Shown: positions 14,527 to 22,401, counted from the stretch's first letter. The stretch is 33,876 nucleotides of DNA from Micromonospora parastrephiae (GCF_016802865.1 NZ_JAEVHM010000047.1:1-33876); one strand, 5' to 3'. Numbers and translations: made by a program. The notes: a model not told the origin generated them from the letters alone.

Positions 14527-15372
14527 ATGACCGGGGTGAATGGACCTGTGGAAGATGTCACTGGGCGTCGACTGGTGGTGGTGACCGGAGCCAGCTCCGG
14601 CATCGGGCTGGCCGCCGCCGTCCACCTGGCGTGCCGTGGTGACCAGGTGGTGCTGGTCGGGCGGGACCCGGCCCGCCTCCAGTCCGCCGCGGAACGGGTA
14701 CGGGAGACCTCCGGTGCACGTCCGGAGCTGTTCCGGGCCGACTTCGCCGTGCTCGACGACGTGCGCCGGCTCGCCGACCGGCTGCGCAACGCGTACGACC
14801 GGATCGACGTGCTCGCCAACAACGCCGGCGCCATCGCGCTGCAACCACTCACCACCGTCGACGGTTTCGAGTTGTCGATCCAGGCCAACCACCTGGCCCC
14901 GTTCCTGCTGACCAACCTGCTCGCCGACCGGGTCGGCCGGATCGTGGTCACCGCCTCCGGCGCGCACCGCTTCGGCGCGCTGAACCCCGACGACCTGAAC
15001 GGGTCGCTGCGCGGCTACCGACCGATGGCCGCGTACGGCACCAGCAAGCAGGCGAACATCCTGTTCGCCGCCGAGGCGGCCCGCCGCTGGTCGCACATCC
15101 CCGCGCACAGCTTCCACCCCGGGATGGTGCGCACCCGCTTCGCCAACGACAGCAGGCTGGTGGCGTTCGGCATGCGGATCCTTCCGTTCCGCAGCCCGGA
15201 GAAGGGCGCCGAGACGCTGGTCTGGCTGACCAACCAGGACCCGGCCCGGCTGGTCGACGGCGGCTACTACTACAACCGCCGGCTCCACCGGCCGTTCCGC
15301 AAGGCCGCCGACCCCCGGCTGGCGGCGCGGCTCTGGGCGGCCAGCGCCACGGCCGTCGGCATCGATGGGTAG
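14527..15372 (+). CDS. SDR-family oxidoreductase (retinol dehydrogenase-like)
   Basis: This 281-residue protein begins MTGVNGPVEDVTGRRLVVV. The cofactor motif is VTGASSGIG, the structural motif NNAG, and the catalytic Tyr-Lys pair is in AAYGTSKQANILF, preceded by IVVTASGAH with the serine. This arrangement, with the long NPDDLNGSLRGYRPM loop, matches the WW-oxidoreductase/retinol-dehydrogenase-like subgroup. HSFHPGMVRTRF is the characteristic segment after the active site. The start is the ATG at 14527, 6 bp after TAACCT, so the transcript is probably leaderless. It is divergent from the CitE-type lyase. Substrate unknown. Confidence 0.9.
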   Translation: MTGVNGPVEDVTGRRLVVVTGASSGIGLAAAVHLACRGDQVVLVGRDPARLQSAAERVRETSGARPELFRADFAVLDDVRRLADRLRNAYDRIDVLANNAGAIALQPLTTVDGFELSIQANHLAPFLLTNLLADRVGRIVVTASGAHRFGALNPDDLNGSLRGYRPMAAYGTSKQANILFAAEAARRWSHIPAHSFHPGMVRTRFANDSRLVAFGMRILPFRSPEKGAETLVWLTNQDPARLVDGGYYYNRRLHRPFRKAADPRLAARLWAASATAVGIDG

Positions 15373-15381
15373 CGTTGCCGC

Positions 15382-15494
15382 GTGCTGACCCTCGTCGCGA
15401 TCGTCGAGTATCCCGCCGGCGCGGAGGTGCGCCCTGCGCGCCGTTTTCGGCGGGGCCGCAGACCACCCGGGTGGTCGAGGTCCACGAGGTCTAG
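15382..15494 (+). pseudogene. Possible small gene, about 37 residues, frame-interrupted
   Basis: A GTG at 15382, 10 bp after the SDR stop, opens VLTLVAIVEYPAGAEV with good codon bias. After about 15430 the sense appears to shift: the frame ending at the TAG at 15492-15494 reads QTTRVVEVHEV, a plausible protein end. One added base joins the two into about 37 residues. It could equally be the remains of a longer gene whose middle has been lost. No family is recognised. Confidence is low. Confidence 0.3.
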
Positions 15495-15504
15495 GGCAGG
15501 CCGC

Positions 15505-16464
15505 TCAGTCCTTCAGCGGGGCGGCGTCGGCGGGTAGCGGGGTGGGTGGCGTGACGCGGCGGCCGGCGCGGGTGCCTCCGAGCACCACCACCGCCACCCC
15601 GAGCAGCAGCAGCGCCATCCCCAGCAGCGCGTACGGGCGGGGCAACTGACCCAGCCAGGCCCAACCGAGCAGGGCCGCGCCGGGCACCTCCAACAGGATC
15701 AGCACGCTCACCGTCGTCGCCGTGATCTTGTGCAGGGCGTAGTTGAACATCGAGTGTCCGAGCAGTTGGGCACCGGCCACCAGGGCCAGGATGGCCAGCC
15801 AGGTGCGTCCGTCGAAGCCGGCCAGCCGTACGCCGCCGAGCAGGCAGACCACCAGCAGGATCAGCGCGCAGATCCCGTAGCAGATGGTGGTGTAGGTGGT
15901 GGTGCTGATGCTGGCCCGGGCGCGCTCACCGAAGGCGGTGTAGACGGCGGCGAACATGCCACCGGTCACCGCCAGCAGGTCACCGAGGACCGCCTTGCCG
16001 GACACACCCACGTCGGCCCCGGTGGCGATCACCGCGCCGCTGGCCGCCACCGCGATGCCGATCCACACGACCAGGGGCAGCCGCCGCCCCTGGGCACGGG
16101 CGATCAGCCCCTGCCAGATCGGCTGAGTGGCGCCCAGCGCGGTGGCCGCGGCGACCGAGGTGAGCTGCGCGCTCGGCACCCAGGTGGCGAAGTGCGCGGC
16201 CAGCGCCACCCCGGAGAGAACGCAGAACAGGCCCTCCCGTCGGCCGGCACCAAAGGTCAGCCTGCGGAACTCGGCCCGGCGTCGCGCCAGGGAGAAGGGG
16301 CTCAGCACGGCGACCGCGAGCAGGTTGCGCCAGAACGCGATGGCCAGCGCCGGAGCGGCGGCGTACGCGATCAACGGCCCGGACGACGACACGGCGACGA
16401 CGGCCAGACCGACCGCGCCGGTGGTCAGCGGGTCCAGGGACGGGCGGTCCGAAGGTGGGGGCAC
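15505..16464 (-). CDS. EamA/DMT-superfamily transporter
   Basis: This protein of about 319 residues has ten predicted membrane helices in two EamA repeats. The first repeat begins near LTTGAVGLAVVAVSSSGPLI and includes FWRNLLAVAVLSPFSLARRR. The second includes LLAVTGGMFAAVYTAFGERA and LGHSMFNYALHKITATTVSV, followed by LILLEVPGAALLGWAWLGQ, the usual last-helices signature. Such proteins export or import amino acids, nucleosides or other metabolites across the cytoplasmic membrane; the substrate is unknown. The GTG at 16462-16464 with GAGG about 10 bp upstream is preferred to a TTG three codons earlier, which lies directly on that site. The C-terminus is a short proline-rich tail. Confidence 0.88.
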   Translation of the reverse strand: MPPPSDRPSLDPLTTGAVGLAVVAVSSSGPLIAYAAAPALAIAFWRNLLAVAVLSPFSLARRRAEFRRLTFGAGRREGLFCVLSGVALAAHFATWVPSAQLTSVAAATALGATQPIWQGLIARAQGRRLPLVVWIGIAVAASGAVIATGADVGVSGKAVLGDLLAVTGGMFAAVYTAFGERARASISTTTYTTICYGICALILLVVCLLGGVRLAGFDGRTWLAILALVAGAQLLGHSMFNYALHKITATTVSVLILLEVPGAALLGWAWLGQLPRPYALLGMALLLLGVAVVVLGGTRAGRRVTPPTPLPADAAPLKD

Positions 16465-16567
16465 GGGGAGCAATCCTCACACGTATTACGGACAACACGG
16501 ACGGTCAGCACTCCGTTACGATCACGCGGGTCCCGCCGGCGACCCCCGACCGCCCGGAGGCGTTCCC

Positions 16568-17275
16568 ATGCCCAACTACCAGGCGGTGCTGTTCGACTTC
16601 TTCGGCACGCTGACCCGTTCGGTGCAGCGCGGCGTCGCGCACCTCGGCACCGCCGAGCTGCTCGGATGCTCCACCGACACGCTGACCGAGGTGCTGGACC
16701 GCACCTACTACGAGCGGGCCACCGGGCGACTCGGCGACGCCGAGGCGACGCTGCGCTGGGTGTGCGCCCAGGCCGGCGTACACCCCAGCGACCATGCGCT
16801 GCGCGCGGCCGTGGCGTCCCGGCACCGGGCCGTCCGCGCGGACACCCGGCTGCGCGCCGACGCGGCGCCGGTGCTCGCGGCCCTGCGCGAGCGCGGCCTG
16901 CGCACCGGGGTGATCAGCGACTGTACGCACGAACTCCCGGCGTTCCTGCCTCAGCTGGCGGTCGCCCCGCTGCTCGACGTGCGGGTCTTCTCCGTGCAGG
17001 TCGGACAGTGCAAGCCGGACCCGGTGCTCTACCTGACCGCCTGTCACCGGCTCGGGCTGACACCGGGCGACTGTCTCTACGTCGGCGACGGCGGCAGTCA
17101 GGAGCTGACCGGGGCCGAGCGGGCGGGGATGGCCGCCGTCCGGCTCGCCGCACCCGACCTCAGCGAGCACATGGTGTTCAACGCCGACAAGGACTGGCAC
17201 GGGCCGATGCTCGGCACGCTGCGCGAGGTGCTCAGCCTCGTCGACACCGACGCCGAGATGGTGGGTGTCGCCTGA
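16568..17275 (+). CDS. HAD-superfamily hydrolase-like protein
   Basis: This 235-residue HAD subfamily I protein has motif I at LFDFFGTLT, with Asp10 as the nucleophile, motif II at GVISDC, motif III lysine at QCKPDPVLY and motif IV at YVGDGGSQELTGA. A helical cap of about 80 residues lies between motifs I and II (ELLGCSTDTLTEVLDRTYYE). The second aspartate of the phosphatase DxD motif is replaced by Phe12, as in 2-haloacid-dehalogenase-like members, so simple phosphatase activity is doubtful. The ATG follows GGAGG. It is divergent from the transporter with a 103-bp gap. Substrate unknown. Confidence 0.88.
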   Translation: MPNYQAVLFDFFGTLTRSVQRGVAHLGTAELLGCSTDTLTEVLDRTYYERATGRLGDAEATLRWVCAQAGVHPSDHALRAAVASRHRAVRADTRLRADAAPVLAALRERGLRTGVISDCTHELPAFLPQLAVAPLLDVRVFSVQVGQCKPDPVLYLTACHRLGLTPGDCLYVGDGGSQELTGAERAGMAAVRLAAPDLSEHMVFNADKDWHGPMLGTLREVLSLVDTDAEMVGVA

Positions 17276-17292
17276 CGGGCCGGCGACCGGCG

Positions 17293-17804
17293 TCAGCGCC
17301 GGCGGACCCGGTGCAGGCGGAACGGCTTGCGGGTGGCGCGGACCGCCGGTGTCGCGCGGGGCGACTCGGACTGCGCGTCGGACGGCAGGTCGGCGCCGGC
17401 CAGCGGCACACCGGCCGGGTGAGCCGGTTCACGGCGCAGCCGTCGGCCGCCCACCGGGCCACCAGGTCCGCGGTCGGGCCGGGCGCGTTCAGGCGCTTGC
17501 CCGCCACCAGCGGCGCGGTGGTGTCCCACACCTCGGTGCCCGGCAGCACCCGGGTCACCCGGGCCGGCCAGGTGACGATCCGGCCACCATGGTCGCCACG
17601 CAAGGTGACCTGCGCCTCGGTGGCGTCGGCCAGGCCCGGCGCGGCCTGCTCACCCGGACCACTGACCACGAAGAGCGCCCCCTCCAGCGGGGCGCACCAG
17701 AGCGCGAGCGCAGGCCCGCCGGCCACGCTGACCCAGGCCACTGCGGCCTTCTTCATCGCCTCGTTCACCAGCGGCGTGCCGCCGGGGGCGTCCTCGTCCG
17801 TCAC
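17293..17804 (-). pseudogene. Unknown actinobacterial protein, one frameshift
   Basis: The GTG start gives MTDEDAPGGTPLVNEAMKKA, followed by VAWVSVAGGPALALWCAPLE and GALFVVSGPGEQAAPGLADA. The frame breaks around 17415-17420 after CAVNRLT. The other frame continues AGVPLAGADLPSDAQ and ends KPFRLHRVRRR at the TGA of 17293-17295. One added C in the CCC run restores about 170 residues. The beta-rich pattern (LWCAPLEGALFVVSG, AQVTLRG, IVTWPARVTRV) suggests a split-barrel, flavin-nucleotide-binding-like fold, but this is a guess. An ATG 6 codons upstream (17820-17822) is an alternative start. It follows the PhzF-family gene in the same direction. Confidence 0.72.
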
Positions 17805-17839
17805 ACCCGCATTCTCCCGCATGAACGCCGGCGTGCCGG

Positions 17840-18709
17840 TCAGCCCACGAAGGGCGGCACGGCGATCTCGCCCCGGGCCACCGGCATCACCTGGCCGGAG
17901 ACCGTGGCGCCGACCACCACGCCACCCGCCGCGGTGACCGTGCAGGCCAGCGCGGACGGACGGTTCATCTCCACACCCTGACGGACCGCGTACTGCGACA
18001 TCCCCTCGCCGGGCAGCAGGCCGCTCGCCACCAGCCAGACACCGAGACCGAGCGCCGCCGAGCCGGTCGCCGGGTCCTCCGGTACGCCGAGCCCCGGCAC
18101 GAAGACCCGGGCGTGCGCGGTTTGCGTGGCGGCGTCCCAGGAGAAGACGCTGACGTGCGCCACTCCGTACCGCTCCGCCGCAGCCGGGTTCACCCGTGCC
18201 CGGGCAACGGCCTCCGGCCGCACCGGCAGGTAGGGGAACTCCAACCCGCAGCCGGCGACCCGGGGGGCGGGTCCGGCGTGGTCGTCCGCGCCCAGCCCGG
18301 CGATCTCCAGCAACGGCTCGGCGTCCAGCTCGGGGCCGAGGGTGGGGGTGCCACCGGTCAACGTCGCGCCGGACGCCGTCACCTCGATCGGCAGCACCCC
18401 GGCGCCGCATTCCTGGGTGATCTGCCCCACAGCGAACATTCCGCGCCGGCTCGCGGTCACCGCCGCGCCGACGCTGGGGTGCCCGGCGAACGGCAACTCC
18501 TCCACCGGGGTGAAGATCCGGGCCCGGTAGGTGGCACCGACCTGCGTCGGAGGCAGCACGAACACCGTCTCGGAGAGGTTGAACTCCAGCGCGAGCGCCT
18601 GCATCTGCTCGGTTGCCAGCGCCTCCGCGCCGAACACCACGGCCAGCGGATTGCCGGCGAACGGGCGGTCGGTGAAGACGTCCACGATCTCGTACGCCAA
18701 GGTCGACAT
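17840..18709 (-). CDS. PhzF-family isomerase/epimerase-like protein
   Basis: This 289-residue protein has the two-fold diaminopimelate-epimerase-like architecture. The first half contains FTDRPFAGNPLAVVF and NLSETVFVLPP, with the conserved glutamate of the PhzF active site, then FTPVEELPFAGHPSVGAA. The second half contains RVFVPGLGVPEDPATGSAA, the hallmark C-terminal loop. The start ATG is 8 bp downstream of TAGTGT on the minus strand and has no ribosome site, so the mRNA is probably leaderless. No phenazine genes are present, so phenazine synthesis is not implied. The reaction is unknown. Its promoter overlaps that of the divergent MgtE-N gene. Confidence 0.9.
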   Translation of the reverse strand: MSTLAYEIVDVFTDRPFAGNPLAVVFGAEALATEQMQALALEFNLSETVFVLPPTQVGATYRARIFTPVEELPFAGHPSVGAAVTASRRGMFAVGQITQECGAGVLPIEVTASGATLTGGTPTLGPELDAEPLLEIAGLGADDHAGPAPRVAGCGLEFPYLPVRPEAVARARVNPAAAERYGVAHVSVFSWDAATQTAHARVFVPGLGVPEDPATGSAALGLGVWLVASGLLPGEGMSQYAVRQGVEMNRPSALACTVTAAGGVVVGATVSGQVMPVARGEIAVPPFVG

Positions 18710-18742
18710 GTTGATAAACACTAGGCGCTTAGGCTGGTGCCC
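18710..18742. promoter_or_regulatory. Overlapping divergent leaderless promoters
   Basis: Only 33 bp separate the PhzF-family ATG and the GTG of the MgtE-N gene. On the plus strand TAGGCT (18730-18735) is 7 bp before the GTG. On the minus strand TAGTGT (18718-18723) is 8 bp before the ATG. Both match TANNNT boxes at leaderless spacing, so the two -35 regions must lie inside or beyond each other's start. Confidence 0.5.
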
Positions 18743-20029
18743 GTGAGCACGCCGACCCGGGTCTACATCGCCCGCCTCGCCGGAGTCGCCGTCTTCGATC
18801 CCAACGGCGACCAGGTGGGCCGGGTTCGTGACGCCGTGGCACGGCTGCGGGCGACCAAGCGTCCCCCGGAGGTGGTGGGCCTGGTCGCCGAGATGCCGAT
18901 GCGTCGGCGGATCTTCCTGTCCATCAACCGGATCACGTCCATCGACGCGGACGCCGTGGTGCTCGGCTCCGGCACCCTCAACCTGCGCCGGTTCGAGAAG
19001 CGTCCGAACGAGCTTCTCGTGCTCCAGGAACTGCTGGACCGGCGGGTGCAACTCGAACCGGGTGGCCAGCCCGGCGCGGTGGTGGACGTCGCGATGGAGT
19101 GCAGCCGGGGCGGCGAGTGGTCGCTCAGCCGGGTCGCGGTCCGCGAGCAGACCGGCCGGCTCACCCGCCGCGGCCACCTGCACCAGGTCGAGTGGGACCG
19201 GGTGCGCGGCCTCAGCGGCATCGCCGACAACCGGGGTACGGCGAACCTGCTCGCCGTCCTGGAGGACATGCGCCCGGCCGACCTGGCCAACGCCCTGCAG
19301 GACCTGCCCGACGCGCGACGCAACGAGGTCGCGGCGGCGCTGAACGACGAGCGGCTGGCCGACGTGCTCAGCGAGCTGCCGGAACACGACCAGGTGGAGA
19401 TCCTCGCCGCCCTGGACCGGGAGCGGGCCGCCGACGTCCTCGAGGAGATGGACCCGGACGACGCCGCGGACCTGCTCAACGAGCTGCCCCCGCCAGAGCA
19501 GGACGTCCTGCTGGACCTGATGGAGCCGGACGAGGCGGACCCGGTGCGTCAGCTGCTCAAGTACACGCCGGGCACGGCCGGCAGCGTGATGACCTCGGAA
19601 CCGGTGATCCTGCCGCCGGACGCCACCGTCGCCGAGGCGCTCGCTCGGATCCGGGAGCCGCAGCTCTCCCCCGCCGTCGCCGCCCAGGTCTTCGTGACCC
19701 GCGCTCCGCAGAACACGCCGACCGGCCGCTACCTGGGCATGGTGCACTTCCAGGCGCTGCTGCGCGAACCGCCGGCCGACCTGCTCGGCAAGGTGGTGGT
19801 CAACGACATCGACCCGCTGCGGCCCACCACCCCGCTGCCCGAGATCACCCGCCGGATGGCCACGTACGACCTGGTCGCCATGCCGGTGATCGACCGGAAC
19901 AACCGGCTGGTCGGCGCCGTGACGGTGGACGACGTGCTGGACCACTCACTGCCCCGGGACTGGCGGGACCGGGACGCCCTGACCGCCCCGGGCGTCACCG
20001 ACGCGCCGTTGGACGGCGCGGATGGCTGA
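18743..20029 (+). CDS. MgtE N-terminal and CBS domain protein lacking the transport domain
   Basis: This 428-residue protein is soluble throughout. Residues about 1-150 form two PRC-barrel-like units (VYIARLAGVAVFDPNGDQVG). Residues about 160-275 are the MgtE N-terminal superhelix with its repeats (LEDMRPADLANALQDLP, AALNDERLADVLSELPEH, DRERAADVLEEMDPDDAADL). A CBS pair follows, about 285-410 (SVMTSEPVILPPDATVAEAL and PLPEITRRMATYDLVAMPV). The magnesium-channel helices of MgtE are absent, so a sensor or regulator is likelier than a transporter. The GTG at 18743 sits 7 bp after a -10; another in-frame GTG lies 6 bp upstream. The next gene, DUF1003, overlaps by 8 bp. As I recall, this pair corresponds to Rv1232c-Rv1231c. 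Confidence 0.9.
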   Translation: MSTPTRVYIARLAGVAVFDPNGDQVGRVRDAVARLRATKRPPEVVGLVAEMPMRRRIFLSINRITSIDADAVVLGSGTLNLRRFEKRPNELLVLQELLDRRVQLEPGGQPGAVVDVAMECSRGGEWSLSRVAVREQTGRLTRRGHLHQVEWDRVRGLSGIADNRGTANLLAVLEDMRPADLANALQDLPDARRNEVAAALNDERLADVLSELPEHDQVEILAALDRERAADVLEEMDPDDAADLLNELPPPEQDVLLDLMEPDEADPVRQLLKYTPGTAGSVMTSEPVILPPDATVAEALARIREPQLSPAVAAQVFVTRAPQNTPTGRYLGMVHFQALLREPPADLLGKVVVNDIDPLRPTTPLPEITRRMATYDLVAMPVIDRNNRLVGAVTVDDVLDHSLPRDWRDRDALTAPGVTDAPLDGADG

Positions 20030-20672
20030 GCAGCGGCGGGCCGAGCGGCTCGACCAGCCGCGCGAGCCCCGGGGCCTCAAGCTGCCCCGGTTCGACGCGG
20101 AGGCGTTCGGCAGGTGGTCGGAGGGCATCGCCCGGGGCATGGGCACCGCGAACTTCATCGTGGTCATGACGGTGGTCATCACGATCTGGTTCGTCTGGAA
20201 CACCCTGGCCCCGGCGAATCTGCGCTTCGACCCGTACACCTTCACGTTCCTCACCCTGGTGCTGTCGTTGCAGGCCAGCTACGCGGCGCCGCTGATCCTG
20301 CTGGCGCAGAACCGGCAGGCCGACCGGGACCGGTTGGCGTTGGAGGAGGACCGGCGGCGGGCCACCGCGCAGAAGGCGGACACCGAGTACCTGGCCCGGG
20401 AGATCGCCGCGCTACGGATCGCGCTGGGCGAGGTCGCCACCCGCGACTTCCTCCGCTCCGAGCTGACCCGACTGGCCGAGGAGCTGGACGAGGCGGGCCA
20501 GCGCCGGCAGCGGCTGGAGCGCCGCCAGCAGGACAGGGACAGCCGGCAGGAGAGGCGCGCCCAGCGGGCGACCGACGGCGTGGGGCTGGACGAGCCGCGC
20601 GACGACCTGGACGGCGACGTCACCCCTGACGCCCGGCCGGACACTGCCGGCCCCCGCCCGCAGGACGGCTGA
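20022..20672 (+). CDS. DUF1003 membrane protein
   Basis: This 216-residue protein has two membrane helices, NFIVVMTVVITIWFVWNTLA (about residues 44-63) and YTFTFLTLVLSLQASYAAPL (about 73-92), joined by a short loop. The conserved ILLAQNRQADRDR follows, typical of DUF1003. From about residue 105 onward it is a charged, probably coiled-coil region rich in Arg, Glu and Gln, and then an acidic disordered tail. Its ATG overlaps the MgtE-N stop by 8 bp, so translation is coupled and the products may interact. The membrane part could be the missing membrane partner for the MgtE-N/CBS sensor. This is inference; no activity is established. Confidence 0.9.
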   Translation: MAEQRRAERLDQPREPRGLKLPRFDAEAFGRWSEGIARGMGTANFIVVMTVVITIWFVWNTLAPANLRFDPYTFTFLTLVLSLQASYAAPLILLAQNRQADRDRLALEEDRRRATAQKADTEYLAREIAALRIALGEVATRDFLRSELTRLAEELDEAGQRRQRLERRQQDRDSRQERRAQRATDGVGLDEPRDDLDGDVTPDARPDTAGPRPQDG

Positions 20673-20746
20673 CCAGCAGGTCGGGACGGGCCATCGATTG
20701 GCTCACACCGTTGCCGGGCAACGGCCGCGACGGATGCCCCGCGACG

Positions 20747-20752
20747 TAGCAT
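20747..20752 (+). promoter_or_regulatory. -10 box of leaderless mrp gene
   Basis: TAGCAT, 7 bp before the ATG at 20760. No ribosome site is present, as in leaderless actinobacterial mRNAs. The gap to the DUF1003 stop (87 bp) agrees with a separate promoter. Confidence 0.5.
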
Positions 20753-20759
20753 TGCGGGC

Positions 20760-21908
20760 ATGTCAGCACCCGTCAGCACCGTCGAGGACGCGATCCAGGC
20801 CGCCCTGGCCACCGTCAACGACCCGGAGATCCGCCGGCCCATCACCGAGCTGGGCATGGTCCGCTCGGCGACGATCGCCGCCAGTGGGGTCGTACGGGTC
20901 GAGCTGCTGCTCACCGTCGCCGGCTGCCCGCTGAAGGACAAGCTGCGTACGGACATCACCGCCGCGGTCGCCGCGGTGCCCGGGGTGACCGGTGTGGAGA
21001 TCGACTTCGGTGTGATGAGCCCGGAGCAGCGGCAGTCGTTGCAGTCGCAGCTGCGCGGCGGCGGTGCCAGCGAGGAGCCGGTCATCCCGTTCGCCCAGCC
21101 CGGTTCACGGACCCGGGTGTACGCGGTGGCCAGCGGCAAGGGTGGCGTCGGCAAGTCCAGCGTGACGGTCAACCTGGCGGCGGCGCTCGCCGCCCGCGGG
21201 CTCTCCGTGGGTGTGGTCGACGCGGACATCTACGGCCACTCGGTGCCCCGGATGCTCGGCGCGGACGCCCGGCCCACCCGCGTCGAAGACATGATCATGC
21301 CGCCGCAGTCGCACGGCGTGAAGGTGATCTCGATCGGCATGTTCACCTCCGGCAACGCCGCCGTGGTGTGGCGTGGCCCGATGCTGCACCGGGCGTTGCA
21401 GCAGTTCCTCGCCGACGTGTACTGGGGCGACCTGGACGTGCTCCTGCTCGACCTGCCCCCGGGCACCGGCGACGTGGCCATCTCGCTGGCCCAGCTGCTG
21501 CCCAACTCGGAGATCCTGGTGGTCACCACCCCGCAGGCCGCCGCCGCCGAGGTGGCCGAGCGGGCCGGCGCGATCGCCCTGCAGACCCACCAGCGGGTGG
21601 TCGGCGTCATCGAGAACATGTCCTGGCTGGAGCTGCCGGACGGCTCCCGGATGGAGATCTTCGGCGCCGGCGGTGGCGCGGCGGTCGCCGAGTCGCTGAG
21701 CCGGACCATCGGCGCGCAGGTGCCGCTGCTCGGGCAGATCCCGCTCGACACCCGCGTCCGGGAGGCCGGCGACGCCGGCAACCCGATCGTGCTGGCCGAG
21801 CCGGAGTCGCCGGCCGCGCAGGCGCTCGGCACGATCGCCGACCGGCTGGCGCTGCGCCGTGAGTCGCTGCTCGGCAAGCCGCTCGGCCTCAAGCCCGCCG
21901 GGCGCTGA
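20760..21908 (+). CDS. mrp: Mrp/NBP35 (ApbC) ATPase, iron-sulfur cluster carrier type
   Basis: This 382-residue protein has an N-terminal MIP18/FeS-assembly domain (about 5-90, including NDPEIRRPITELGMV and VAGCPLKDKL) and a MinD-like ATPase domain. The deviant Walker A is GKGGVGKSS (residues 126-134), the Walker B region is LLLDLPPGTGD and the DADIYGHSVPRML switch is intact. Classical Mrp proteins have a CxxC just after ENMS, which ligates a bridging [4Fe-4S] cluster; here the segment is ENMSWLELPDGSRMEIFGAG with no cysteine. I recall the same loss in mycobacterial Mrp. Cluster-carrier function should therefore not be assumed. It is transcribed toward tatB with a shared terminator between. 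Confidence 0.93.
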   Translation: MSAPVSTVEDAIQAALATVNDPEIRRPITELGMVRSATIAASGVVRVELLLTVAGCPLKDKLRTDITAAVAAVPGVTGVEIDFGVMSPEQRQSLQSQLRGGGASEEPVIPFAQPGSRTRVYAVASGKGGVGKSSVTVNLAAALAARGLSVGVVDADIYGHSVPRMLGADARPTRVEDMIMPPQSHGVKVISIGMFTSGNAAVVWRGPMLHRALQQFLADVYWGDLDVLLLDLPPGTGDVAISLAQLLPNSEILVVTTPQAAAAEVAERAGAIALQTHQRVVGVIENMSWLELPDGSRMEIFGAGGGAAVAESLSRTIGAQVPLLGQIPLDTRVREAGDAGNPIVLAEPESPAAQALGTIADRLALRRESLLGKPLGLKPAGR

Positions 21909-21916
21909 GCACCCCG

Positions 21917-21966
21917 ATCGACGACGCCCCGCCGGCCACTCGGGCCTGCGGGGCGCGTTCGTCGAT
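21917..21966. terminator. Bidirectional terminator between mrp and tatB
   Basis: ATCGACGACGCCCCGC at 21917-21932 pairs with GCGGGGCG (21948-21955) and TCGTCGAT (21959-21966), with a 3-nt bulge (CGT) and a 15-nt loop. It lies 9 bp past the mrp stop and 13 bp from the convergent tatB stop. Confidence 0.75.
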
Positions 21967-21978
21967 GTGCCGGGTCGG

Positions 21979-22401
21979 TCAGGTGGCGTCGTCGTAGCTG
22001 GCCCGGGGGGCCGGCGCCGAGGGGGTGCCGGTGGCCGTACCGGGTCGCGTTCCGTTCGACCGTAGGTCCGCGGCGTTGGCCACGTCCTTCAGGTCGTTGT
22101 GCACGCCGCTGACGTCCGCGCGCAGGTTGTCGTAGACGCCCTGCAACGGCTTGCGGATCGCCGCCTCGTCCTCCTCGCTGAGGAGGTGCTTGCGGATGAA
22201 CGCCTTGGGGTGCAGATCTTCCAGCTGGATGTCGGTGCCCAGCTCGCGGCTCAGGTCGCCGGTGGCGTTGCGGGCCATGTTGCGCAGGTTACGCACCATC
22301 CGCAGGCCGTCGGTGATCACGGCCGGCAGCCGGTCACCGAAGATCAACAGCGCCAGGAGCAGCAGCGCACCGATCTCCCACCAGTTCAGGTTGTCGAGCA
22401 T
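21979..22401 (-). CDS. tatB: Sec-independent protein translocase TatB
   Basis: This 140-residue protein has the TatA/B fold: a short N-terminus, one membrane helix at residues about 8-22 (EIGALLLLALLIFGDRLP, with the FG hinge and conserved proline), then a long amphipathic helix (AVITDGLRMVRNLRNMA). The charged linker and disordered tail (TATGTPSAPAPRAS) end the protein. TatB presents twin-arginine substrates to TatC in the cytoplasmic membrane. ATG follows GAGAGGAGG. It is read after HtrA with a 76-bp gap, the usual actinobacterial order htrA-tatB. A Tat substrate is encoded at 29745-30989. Confidence 0.92.
   Translation of the reverse strand: MLDNLNWWEIGALLLLALLIFGDRLPAVITDGLRMVRNLRNMARNATGDLSRELGTDIQLEDLHPKAFIRKHLLSEEDEAAIRKPLQGVYDNLRADVSGVHNDLKDVANAADLRSNGTRPGTATGTPSAPAPRASYDDAT

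Noticed and set aside
15730..17937. 735-codon plus-strand open frame
   Set aside because: It runs antisense across the transporter and out of frame across the HAD gene; its Gly/Arg/Gln-rich composition is typical of a shadow frame.
17840..18709. Phenazine biosynthesis cluster
   Set aside because: Only a PhzF-family gene is present. Such genes are widespread outside phenazine clusters and no other phz gene is here.
18710..19945. N-terminal extension of the PhzF-family frame by some 400 codons
   Set aside because: It is antisense to the MgtE-N gene. The protein domain starts at the ATG at 18709, next to a good -10 box.
18743..20029. Magnesium transporter
   Set aside because: The MgtE N-terminal and CBS domains are present but the membrane channel domain is absent, so transport is not supported.
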